Source: Leishmania infantum JPCM5
Taxonomy: Eukaryota > Euglenozoa > Kinetoplastea > Trypanosomatida > Trypanosomatidae
DNA length: 64,000 bases
Reading direction: 5' to 3'
Assembly (NCBI RefSeq): GCF_000002875.2
Contig: NC_009405.2
Location: 635,756 to 699,755 of the forward strand
How positions within the stretch are numbered: position 1 is the first letter of the stretch; each line of letters starts with the position of its first letter. The translations under genes and the position numbers were made by a program. The notes beneath the pieces were generated by a model. That model worked only from the letters and a program-made list of their open reading frames with translations, was not told where the DNA came from and searched no databases. Of this stretch, positions 31,047-39,435 are shown in pieces.

Positions 31047-32504
31047 CTACTGTGCTGCCATGTCCGGGTTGACGATGGTCTTTGCCATTACTTCCATGGC
31101 GGCGTCGTTGGCGAGAATAGTCTGCCGCAGGTTGTTCGTCTTGAGCACCTGGTCGCTGATGGCATCCTCTAAGTTCTGCAGGTTCGCGTGGATCTCCTGC
31201 AGGCTCTCCTCAGTCTGTCGACGAGCTTCCGCGGCGGCCAGAGCCTGGTTGCGGGACTCGCTGCGCCACATATCCAGCTCGCGAGTCATGCTATCGATGT
31301 CGTCGTGAATGACCTCCAGGAACTTGCCGAGTGGATTCGACGCTTTGGTGAGAAGCTGCAGCTGCTCGCGTAGCTGGTGGAGGTCGCTGTCGCCAAGCGC
31401 GTGACTGCCGCCACCGCGGGAGGCGGTGTTCTTGCTGCTGTGGATGATGATGCCGCCACCCGCAGGGGCGGCAGCAGCGGCGCCGTCGCCGCCCACCTCA
31501 GCGCGGCGGGCGACAGCCTCCTGGTCACGCTTCGCCTTGAGCGCCTGCTGCCCAAGCAGACCCTTAACGTCAGCGTCCTCGGCCACGGCCGCGGTCCGGG
31601 CCGCCGGCTTCACCTCGTACTGCTCCGCCACCTTCTGCCAGTCCTCCTTGTCTTCGTCCTCGCTCTCCGTGTCTGCCTTGCCACGCTTGCCTTCGCGAAT
31701 GACACCGACCGCCGGCGTCGCATCCGCCGCCGCATTCTGCGCCTCGATGACTTCGTGCGTCGGCTTCGGGCGCGGCGGCGCTTTGCGCGCGCTCGTCGTC
31801 GCGGTGTCGACGGCTCCTGTCGACTCGCGCTTCCGTTCCTCGCGGTGGCGGTGCCGCTCCGTCTCGCCAGAGGCAGCGGTCGCGGCGGCCTGGTTGGTGG
31901 TCTCCTCCTTGGTTCGGCTTGGCGGCTCCGCCGCTGCCCTCTCCTTCGCCTTCTCCGCCTCCCGCTTCTTCTCCTCGTGGCGGCGACGGCGTTCCTCCTC
32001 GCGCCGCTTCGTGCGCTCCTCCTCGGTCTCCTGCAGCGGTGCCTTGGTTTCGCCCGACTCCTTCTTCGACGACGGTGCCGGGGCAGCGGCGGCTGCAGGC
32101 GCTGGTTCGCCGCCGCCGCTCACCTTCCGCACCGCCGCCGCCTTTTGCGCCGACGACAGCGCGGCGCACTGGGCAAGTTGCTGGAAGAGCTCGTTCGTCT
32201 TCTCCGCCTCTTCGCCGGCGACGATCTTGGAGGGGCGTGCGGTGACAGGGGTGCCAGTGGCAGCCTCGACAGCGGCGATAAGCTTCTCCAGAAACTGTAC
32301 CTTGGCCTTCTTATCCGCCACCTTGGCACTGTCCAGTTGATCCGCGTCGAAGAGCCCGTCAGGGAAGCCGGTCGCCTTCATGAAGGACATGACAATATCG
32401 TGGATGTACCGGAATGGTGGCCGGCTCAGCAGTTTGTCCGTGAGCCTCGGAGCCTGGATCACAGCCCCCAGCTCCTTCTGCGTCTTCTCCATAATGGCCT
32501 CCAT
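31047..32504 (-). CDS. IFT54: intraflagellar transport protein IFT54 (TRAF3IP1/MIP-T3 family)
   Basis: The product is 485 aa. Seen: an N-terminal calponin-homology-like domain (about 1-125) with the family pattern LTDKLLSRPPFRYIHDIVM, TGFPDGLF and VQFLEKLIAAV; a highly charged middle rich in KRREEERRRRHEEKKREAEKAKE; and a C-terminal coiled coil from LHQLREQLQLL to the end (about 365-485), including DIDSMTRELDMW. IFT54 is a subunit of IFT complex B: the N-terminal domain binds tubulin and the C-terminal coiled coil pairs with IFT20. A second in-frame ATG lies 12 bases downstream (MEKTQKE) and is an equally possible start. An adjacent gene encodes a NEK kinase, which could also be flagellar, but neighbours in trypanosomatids need not share function. 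Confidence 0.9.
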   Translation of the reverse strand: MEAIMEKTQKELGAVIQAPRLTDKLLSRPPFRYIHDIVMSFMKATGFPDGLFDADQLDSAKVADKKAKVQFLEKLIAAVEAATGTPVTARPSKIVAGEEAEKTNELFQQLAQCAALSSAQKAAAVRKVSGGGEPAPAAAAAPAPSSKKESGETKAPLQETEEERTKRREEERRRRHEEKKREAEKAKERAAAEPPSRTKEETTNQAAATAASGETERHRHREERKRESTGAVDTATTSARKAPPRPKPTHEVIEAQNAAADATPAVGVIREGKRGKADTESEDEDKEDWQKVAEQYEVKPAARTAAVAEDADVKGLLGQQALKAKRDQEAVARRAEVGGDGAAAAAPAGGGIIIHSSKNTASRGGGSHALGDSDLHQLREQLQLLTKASNPLGKFLEVIHDDIDSMTRELDMWRSESRNQALAAAEARRQTEESLQEIHANLQNLEDAISDQVLKTNNLRQTILANDAAMEVMAKTIVNPDMAAQ

Positions 32505-33577
32505 CTGCGCCCCCACCCCCCGCAACGCAGGATAAGACGAGAGAGCAGCAGCAGCAGCCAGCTGGCAGCGCGACGATGACGGAAGAAGAAGCGAGGAAAC
32601 AGTTTGATGCGCCTCTACGTCTGCAACTGTGTATGTGGGCTCAAGTGTGTCTTGGCCTGCCTGGGTATGTCCCAGGCCGGCGAAGGCACGTGCACGGCTG
32701 CTGTGTTTTCTCTTGCGCACACGGCCTCCTGCTGCAGGGAGGGCGGGAGGGAGAGAGGGAGAAGGGCAGTCGCTGACGCGATGCGAGGCGCTCTATCAAT
32801 TACAGCCCACACTTGGCCGTGTTTTCTTCTTTCACGCGACACGCAATACAACGCAAAGGAAAATGATAATAATCAGCGGAGGCAACGCGCAGTACAGAAA
32901 CTACGGCATCGACACTGTCACGCGCAGAGAGACGCATCCGACACACGCACACACACACGCATTAATATGGAGATCGACCCCAAAGGGTAGAGATGAGGAG
33001 AGCAGAGATGGAGAGGCTGGGAGAGCGAGGGGGAAGGGAGAGAGAAGAGCGCCAAATCACAGTGAGCCGCGTGCGACTTCGTCGCCGCAGCAACCCTCTT
33101 TCCTTTGGCGAAGGGCCGTGCACCCCGTGGACATGAGGTGGTGGTGGTGGCGTGTGTGTGGGAGGGGGGAGAACAAGCAGCTGTGCCGCTTCTTTTCTCT
33201 CCATTTGTGGATCTAACTCTGTGCGCACGACGGCGTGTGTGTGTGTGTTGGCGTGCGCACGTGAGCTACAGTAGGTGACGGCGTGGGCATACACAAGCAC
33301 GCACGCACGCACGCGCGCGCGCACACACAAAAAAAGACGAGGCACGCCAAGCAGAGGTGGAAGTCGCATGGTGTCCGATGGAGGCAAACCTCCATCGAAG
33401 GACAAGCCGTTTTGAGGGGCGAAGGAAAACATCGCACGGAAGCTGTGCATGAAACGCGGAAGCTTCGCCATCGCCATCAGCTCCACAGACTCACAGCACT
33501 GATGAGCGGCACGCCTCAACAAGAAGCCTCCCGCCAACCCTGCCCTCACGCACTCCACAAGAAAGAGAGAAGGCCGA
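32505..33577. other. intergenic, no gene seen
   Basis: Contains the pyrimidine-rich (minus strand) leader of IFT54 with a CTG/CAG repeat near 32548-32560, and CA/GT tracts at 32942-32960, 33234-33250 and 33298-33330. Confidence 0.55.
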
Positions 33578-34018
33578 CTACCTCTGCGCGAGATCACTCC
33601 TCCTTCCCACGCCGGTTGCTGGAGCCGGCTCATTGGACCAGCCCAACGAGCGCAGTACGCGAATCCACGCCTCGTCACCGCTGTAGTGGTGCAGTGCGTC
33701 GTCTATGAAAAGTCGCTTTGAGTTGAGCAGCAGCGCATTGTACGCGTGCAGTACCTCCTGCAACGCCTTTAAGCACGCAGCGCAGCAAGGACAAGCTGGG
33801 GCTGCCTCCGCCGGAACCGGGGATCTCTGACCCGACCTGCTTGCTGTCGTGGTGGTGGTGGTAGGAAGGTCGGCACCGGTGCGTTGCCCGACAGCTAACC
33901 CCGGTCGTGCCCGGTCATTGCCTGGTGGTCGTCGTGATGCGTATGGGGCGGCGACTCTGCGGACAGACATCGAGGTTTGGGCACCTCCGCGAGGTGCTAG
34001 CGGCTCACGTCCCGGCAT
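33578..34018 (-). CDS. small conserved-looking hypothetical protein with Cys cluster
   Basis: The product is 146 aa if started at 34018 (MPGREPLAPRGG); a start at 33970 (MSVRRVAAPY) would give 130 aa. The N-terminal half is basic and low in complexity, with a Thr run. The C-terminal half is well structured: ACPCCAACLKALQEVLHAYN, then LLLNSKRLFIDDALHHY and DEAWIRVLRSLGW, with the look of helices and a C-x-x-C-x-x-C cluster. Third-position G/C bias is good in the C-terminal half. I do not recognise a family. It may bind a metal through the Cys cluster; this is inference. Confidence 0.5.
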   Translation of the reverse strand: MPGREPLAPRGGAQTSMSVRRVAAPYASRRPPGNDRARPGLAVGQRTGADLPTTTTTTASRSGQRSPVPAEAAPACPCCAACLKALQEVLHAYNALLLNSKRLFIDDALHHYSGDEAWIRVLRSLGWSNEPAPATGVGRRSDLAQR

Positions 34019-34638
34019 CCGGCCGGCTGTGTCGAGTGGTGGGGTGGGGGAGAGACAGTGGTGTGCGGAACCTGTGAGACTGAGGTTGCAGCCGTTGCGA
34101 GCGCATGGCGAGAGGCGCACGCAAGGAAACGCGCGTACGTGCTTTGGCACGTAGGAGCTTCTCGCGTCTGCCTCTGTCCCTTTCTGTGCGCGTGCGAGTG
34201 TATGCGGGCGGAGATGGAGGGGACGGGCCGACGTATCATGATGCGTGTGAAAATGGAAGTGAGCAAAGAGCGAGAGACGGAGGGAGAGCGAGGCGGTGAT
34301 GATGAGGGGCATCGGCGTGAGTGCGAGGGCGAGAGAGAGGGGCTGTGAGAAGTGATGGAGCGGGCGTGGTGGGATACAGGGAGGCCCTTTATGACACACA
34401 TGCGAGCACACTCGCGGGGCATCGCCTTCTTTTTGATTCGTGCTGACGTCTTCTGCTTTCGCCCTCGCCATTAGCTGTGCACGCGCACACGCACACACAG
34501 AGATGATGGCGGCCTGCGGCGGAAACAAGGAAAAGGCTCGCAGGATACCGCGAAGGAAGGCGAACGCTTCAAACGACAACAACAAACAACTCTGTAAACG
34601 CATCCGACACACACATACGAAACACATTCAACGCGCCG
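34019..34638. other. intergenic between small hypothetical and pseudoperoxidase
   Basis: No gene is seen. It contains GA-rich plus-strand tracts and CA microsatellite near 34478-34498, and holds the 3'UTR of the pseudoperoxidase gene. Confidence 0.5.
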
Positions 34639-35865
34639 CTAAGCGGAATTCGGGTCCGAGTACGGACGGAGTCGCTTGAAGTTGCTCTCAATCATCTTCG
34701 TGAAGGCCGACTGGAACTGCTCCCGCCACAGCTCCTCGTCCGCGGCGTAGCGTACCACGAACTCGCGCCACGTTTTGTTCTTTAGCAGCTCCAGCTCCGC
34801 CGCGTTCACGACACACTGCCGCTTCTTTGTCTTCCCGTTAGCCTTCTCCTTCACGTAGACGCACTTCAAAGTTTGCGGCAGCGCCGCCACCTCCTTGTTG
34901 TCCTGCGTCCGTGCCACCGTCAGCGGGGCAAAGGCCTTCTCATGCTCCAGCAGAAACTGGTAGTAGCGGTTGTTGAGTATGTAGCGCTTCCCAGTGTGCG
35001 TGGCGCCTTCGAGGCCGCTCACATCCTCGTGAAACTCGCCGACGCTGTGGCAGGCGAGCAGCGCCACACACTCTGCCTCGGTCAGGCCGCCGAGGGCGTG
35101 CAGTATCGTAGGAATCGAGAAGACTTTCTGATCTGGGTCCTTTGGAATGTTGCGCTTTGGGGCCGTGTCGCTGTCGTTGCGGCCCCACCTCCACTGATCT
35201 AGGATTGCCTCGTAGGGGCCGTTCAGGTACTTGATGCCGGCTATGGCAGCGAGCGAGGCGACATCCTCGGTGGAGGAGGCGGGGTAGGTGTTGGAGAGAT
35301 AGTTCATGATCCCCGCCACGTCGTTCAGCCCCCGCACCACTGCGCACGACTCGTCGACCGTGTCGGCCGGGAACCCGGCACGACGCGCCGCCAACACAAA
35401 CGCGGTTCGAATGCTCGTCGCGGCCAAGTCGGGGCGGAACTCGAACTGCTTACACGCCGATGCTACCACGTCCTCCCTGGCGTACTTGGGTTTGATCTTC
35501 GACTCGTCCACCTCGACAAAGTGCCCCGCCAGCCAGCCCGCGCAGAGGCAGCCCAGACACATCAAGATCAGCCACGTGTGATTCATGTGTTCCCACGACT
35601 TGTACGGGTTTGCCTCCTCCGTGTCCTTCCGGCCAGGCCCGACTTCCGGCGGGGCTTTGAACATGTTGTGACGCGTGCGGGAGGAAGAAGAAGAGGCGCT
35701 TCCTGTCGCAGACACTGAGTGTGCGAGGCGGCGAGCGAACAGTGCAGCGCCGCCACACGCGGAGAGCGAGGAAGATGTGCGGGAGGCGCTACCCCGGCGG
35801 AGCAGCGTGGTCGGTGCCCATAGAGCAAGGCCACCGCCCCACGCGCAACACGACGAGCGGAGCAT
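34639..35865 (-). CDS. class I heme peroxidase-like protein lacking catalytic residues (pseudoperoxidase)
   Basis: The product is 408 aa. Seen: a Ser/Ala/Arg-rich N-terminus like a mitochondrial leader (about 1-65), one transmembrane segment (about 97-115, TWLILMCLGCLCAGWLAGH), then a peroxidase fold. The proximal-helix motif LTEAECVALLACHSVGEFH keeps the proximal heme His (H273), followed by DVSGLEG as in ascorbate/cytochrome c peroxidases. The distal helix that should read R-L-A-W-H reads VLAARRAGF, so the distal His and Trp are gone, and the proximal-side Trp (GPW in active enzymes) is replaced (GATH). This matches the described Leishmania pseudoperoxidase, a membrane-anchored heme protein implicated in peroxynitrite handling. 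A shorter start (MFKAPPEV, at 35661) is possible. The family call is strong; function follows from the published homologue and is not visible here. Confidence 0.85.
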   Translation of the reverse strand: MLRSSCCAWGGGLALWAPTTLLRRGSASRTSSSLSACGGAALFARRLAHSVSATGSASSSSSRTRHNMFKAPPEVGPGRKDTEEANPYKSWEHMNHTWLILMCLGCLCAGWLAGHFVEVDESKIKPKYAREDVVASACKQFEFRPDLAATSIRTAFVLAARRAGFPADTVDESCAVVRGLNDVAGIMNYLSNTYPASSTEDVASLAAIAGIKYLNGPYEAILDQWRWGRNDSDTAPKRNIPKDPDQKVFSIPTILHALGGLTEAECVALLACHSVGEFHEDVSGLEGATHTGKRYILNNRYYQFLLEHEKAFAPLTVARTQDNKEVAALPQTLKCVYVKEKANGKTKKRQCVVNAAELELLKNKTWREFVVRYAADEELWREQFQSAFTKMIESNFKRLRPYSDPNSA

Positions 35866-36639
35866 TCGCTGATAACCACGCAGGCGCACACGGGCACACT
35901 CGCACAGCGGTGGCGAAGGGGAGACGAGAGAGAGGGAGCGAGTCGGAGGGCAGAGAAGAGTGTGCGTGTGCGCGGAGGGCTGTGAGGGAAGGCGGAAGCC
36001 AACGGCAGAGAGAGGCAGGCCACGGGAGGCCGGGGAAGGCGATGCGCCACTCGCTCCTTCTCTCACATCCTGCCCTCTGCGCCGAGGACGAGGAGACGCA
36101 CACGCGCAGCTGTGGCGCTGCGGCTTAATCCGCCTTCAGGCCCATAACGAGGTGCTTCAGCAGGCGGCACCCCCTTTAGGAGAAAAGAGGGGGAGGTGCT
36201 GCCGCCGCCGCAGCAGCACAGACACAGAGAGGGAGAGGCCGTGGCGGGGCATCTGCACAGAAACATGTTTGCAGTCGTGTCACCGTATCTAAGCGCGCAT
36301 GGCAAGAAAAACGCAAGGAGGTGCACAACGAGAGCGAGAGAAACGCGTGCGCACGCGTGCGTAGACAAGAGCGCAAGCGAGTCCGCAACGAGACACGCGG
36401 TGGCGAAGGCGGTTTGGGCCGTGTTGGACAACAGCAGCAGAAAGAACGGAAGAGAGAAAGAGACACAAAAGGCACTTTGCCTGCACGTAAACACACACAC
36501 AAGAGGGCGCTCGGGTCGTGTGCAAGCCGACGCGTCCGCGCGGACCCCTTCACTGCTTCCCCCGCACCGACGAATCGGCGCGCCGGCCTCACGTCCTACC
36601 CGTTTCGGCTCTCCTCTGCCTACACCATCCCCCCTATCC
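35866..36639. other. intergenic, no gene seen
   Basis: Between the WD40 gene stop and the pseudoperoxidase start. The minus strand is pyrimidine-rich near 35900-35960, suitable for trans-splicing of the pseudoperoxidase mRNA. No coding signal. Confidence 0.5.
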
Positions 36640-39435
36640 TCAGGCGTCGTCGCCACCTTTGGCCTTGCGGCGGGCCACCGCCGCAAAGAAGTCGTCACAC
36701 ACGTCGAGAATCTCGTTGAGCCGCTCGTCTGCCTCGCCCTTCGCCGACACCTCCATCAAGTCCTCCATCTGCTCGGAGAACGTGCGCACCGTCGCGAGGC
36801 AGTATTTGCGGATCATGTCCGGCTGGTCGCACTCCAGCAGCGCATCCATCACTCCCGCCCACGCCTCGAGGACGTCCTCGGAGGCGGAGTTCAGCACATC
36901 CTGCACCTGCTCCATTACAGGCGGCATCGCACGCATGTTGCGAGCCACGGCCACGTTCTCGCACTCGAGCTGCACCCGAATCAACACCGTCAGAAACTCG
37001 TGCGTCGTGCTGAGCGTGTTGTCCACATGCCTCAGCATGGGGATGGAAAAGCGCGTCGTGTCGGTGAGTTCGTCGAGGTCGTTCGTGATCTTCCCTGCGG
37101 CGCTGTGGATGCGGTCGACGACGGCGAACAGTACCGCCTCCACCTTGCGCACACCCGGGAAGTGCGCGAACGCCTCGATGTACTGCACGCTGACCCAGAA
37201 GAACGTCACGTAGTTCGAGTCCGCCGTGAGGCAGTGAAGAAACAGCAGCAACGGCTTCAGGGCAACCCAGCCGAACATGCCGGGCAAGTTTTTCTGGATG
37301 CACCGCTCCTGGTAGGCGTTGACGATGGTGATCACCTCACGGTAGTGCTCCACTCCCAGGCGCTGAATGTGTAGCTGCGTCAGCACTGCGTCCTTCGCGA
37401 CTGCCATGTCTCGATAGAAGCGCTCAACAAAACGGCGCGCCGCGCGCGTTGGCATCCCCATCGTGACAGACGGCTCCTGCGCGGCGCTCATGGCCGCACG
37501 GAGCAGCTGGTAAGGCACGCCCGTCTGTTCCCTGTCAACGCGGAGCTGCGAGAGGAGGAACTGCACAAATCTCTCGCCCTCTGGGTAGTTCTTGCGCAGC
37601 AGCAGGCGTACAATTTGCTCCACAGTCTGCACGTCGATGAGCTCGGAGATGCCCGGGTGTGCCATGATTAAGTCGAGCGCGGTGCGCACGCTCACGACGA
37701 CCTGATCGACGTCCTCGGAGTCGAGCACCCGGTGCAGCATCACGTTCAGTCGAAGGGCCTCCAGTGTCTGCACGTCGGAGGGGTTCGGCTTCGACATAGC
37801 CCGAATGCGATCCAGCGCCACCGTCGTCGAGAGGTGCGAGGAGCAGTGAAGCACGCTCGCCTCGAACTGAAGCCGAATCGTTTCATAGGACCACCCATTC
37901 TCTTCCAGCACCTGCAGCACGTCGTCCACCCCCTTTGCCGCGCTGTGCAGCTGCTCGACGAAGCCGGCGTAGTCGAAGAGCGGCACCCGCACCACATCAA
38001 TGTGAGAAATGAGCTGCATCGCCACGTCTGTCTGGTGCAGCGCCAGGCGACGACTTGCGCACTGAGCCAACATCTGGTACGCCTCCTTCAACCGGCGCAA
38101 GTACAAGAAGCCGCACGCGTCGTGTTCCTCCTTACGCAGGGCTTCCTCCTCAGCCGCAGTGATGGGCGGCGTTGGTGGCGAGGCAGTGCTGCCTCTGCTG
38201 GGGCCCCCGCTGCCCCTGCGCTCGGCTTCATCGTTGCCGTAGGACAAGGTTGGCGCCAGCCCCATGAGCGCCTCCGGCTGCAGGCCTGTCATGGTCAGCT
38301 CGCCACCCACGGTTATACCGATCGCCCGTTGATCTGAGAACGTGTTCGTCATGGCCAAGTCGGAAAGCGGCATCTGGTACTGCGCCCTGCCAACGCAGAA
38401 AGATGGCGGGCAGCGCAGGTTCCATAGCGCCACTGAGCCATCACTGCCGGCCGTCGTCAGCAAGTCAGCGTTGTGTCGCCACCATCGAAGTCGCACCGCA
38501 TCGCCCTGCAGGGTCGTTACGGTCTGTACCGCCTGCAGTGGGTACCGGGCGTCGTAGACGGCCACGGTGCCGTCCGAAAACGAAACCGCAACGATGGAGG
38601 GCAGGAGCGGGTTAAAGTCACCGCAGTGCGCTACGGCTGGACAGCCGCCTGCGCGGCGGCAAGAGAAGGCTACGCTGTTGCTTGCTGCGGCGCTCCGCGT
38701 GTCTACCAGCATGACGCTGCTATCATAGGTGCCACTCAGCACCACACTCGCGCTCCCTGGAGCCCACTCGGCGAACATGACCGGCGTCGCCGCGTCGATA
38801 TGTCGGTGTGGAAGCCACCGCTGCACCGGCAGAGATCCTCCTGTCAGGTCCCACAGATAAACAGACGTGTCCTGTGCTGCGAGCACGCTGGTCTTGCTGA
38901 CGCACTGGTTGACGCGAACAGAGCGCACCAGCGTGGAGGACGCCGGCGCGCTCGGCGGCACGGTAACGCGAGACAGCACTACCTCCGAAGATCTGGTCAG
39001 CAGCGCGCCACATGGAGATAATAGGCCGCTACTCTCCCGGCAGCTCGCCACTGGCACATCGCACACCAGCACACGACCACGGCTGGAGCCGAGGAAAAGC
39101 AGGTCTTCACACCACTCCACGCAAGAGGTCTTTGTGCCCTCTCCCATGTCTAGCCACCGCATGCGCGCTGCGGCGTTCAGCGACGGCACGGCCTCGTCGA
39201 GGGGCATCAGCCCTACTGCACTGGTGCCCATCAAAGGGCTTAGCGAGACGGCCAAGCCCTTCTCCGTGTTGTGCAGTGCTATCTGCGCTGACGTGAAGAG
39301 CACACCCTCGGCGGCGAGTGGAATGCAGCTCGTCACAAGGTCTGCGTGGTTGCTCAGCAGACCCCGCAACTGATCCCGCCTCCTCCATGAGGAGGCGGCA
39401 GTGTAGTCTTGCAGATTGAGAATGCTCTGCTCCAT
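36640..39435 (-). CDS. WD40-repeat protein with long helical C-terminus
   Basis: The product is 931 aa. The N-terminal half contains WD40-type repeats: blades are clear at about 165-345 (TSVYLWDL, DSSVMLVDTR, DGTVAVYDAR, DGSVALWNLR), with weaker ones before (SSRGRVLVCD). After a low-complexity linker (about 395-425, Gly/Ser/Thr/Pro-rich) there is a roughly 500-aa helical region with no transmembrane segments, which looks like an alpha-solenoid: HYREVITIVNAYQERCIQ, MIRKYCLATVRTF and an acidic-helical end RLNEILDVCDDFFAAV. WD40 plus solenoid is the architecture of coat, tethering, IFT and nuclear-pore subunits, but I cannot assign this protein to one. It starts MEQSILNLQDYTAASSW at 39435, with an upstream minus-strand CT-rich tract. 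Confidence 0.82.
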   Translation of the reverse strand: MEQSILNLQDYTAASSWRRRDQLRGLLSNHADLVTSCIPLAAEGVLFTSAQIALHNTEKGLAVSLSPLMGTSAVGLMPLDEAVPSLNAAARMRWLDMGEGTKTSCVEWCEDLLFLGSSRGRVLVCDVPVASCRESSGLLSPCGALLTRSSEVVLSRVTVPPSAPASSTLVRSVRVNQCVSKTSVLAAQDTSVYLWDLTGGSLPVQRWLPHRHIDAATPVMFAEWAPGSASVVLSGTYDSSVMLVDTRSAAASNSVAFSCRRAGGCPAVAHCGDFNPLLPSIVAVSFSDGTVAVYDARYPLQAVQTVTTLQGDAVRLRWWRHNADLLTTAGSDGSVALWNLRCPPSFCVGRAQYQMPLSDLAMTNTFSDQRAIGITVGGELTMTGLQPEALMGLAPTLSYGNDEAERRGSGGPSRGSTASPPTPPITAAEEEALRKEEHDACGFLYLRRLKEAYQMLAQCASRRLALHQTDVAMQLISHIDVVRVPLFDYAGFVEQLHSAAKGVDDVLQVLEENGWSYETIRLQFEASVLHCSSHLSTTVALDRIRAMSKPNPSDVQTLEALRLNVMLHRVLDSEDVDQVVVSVRTALDLIMAHPGISELIDVQTVEQIVRLLLRKNYPEGERFVQFLLSQLRVDREQTGVPYQLLRAAMSAAQEPSVTMGMPTRAARRFVERFYRDMAVAKDAVLTQLHIQRLGVEHYREVITIVNAYQERCIQKNLPGMFGWVALKPLLLFLHCLTADSNYVTFFWVSVQYIEAFAHFPGVRKVEAVLFAVVDRIHSAAGKITNDLDELTDTTRFSIPMLRHVDNTLSTTHEFLTVLIRVQLECENVAVARNMRAMPPVMEQVQDVLNSASEDVLEAWAGVMDALLECDQPDMIRKYCLATVRTFSEQMEDLMEVSAKGEADERLNEILDVCDDFFAAVARRKAKGGDDA

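Noticed and set aside
31377..32579. Long plus-strand Leu/Arg-rich frame antisense to IFT54
   Set aside because: Arises from the reverse complement of Glu/Ala/Lys codons.
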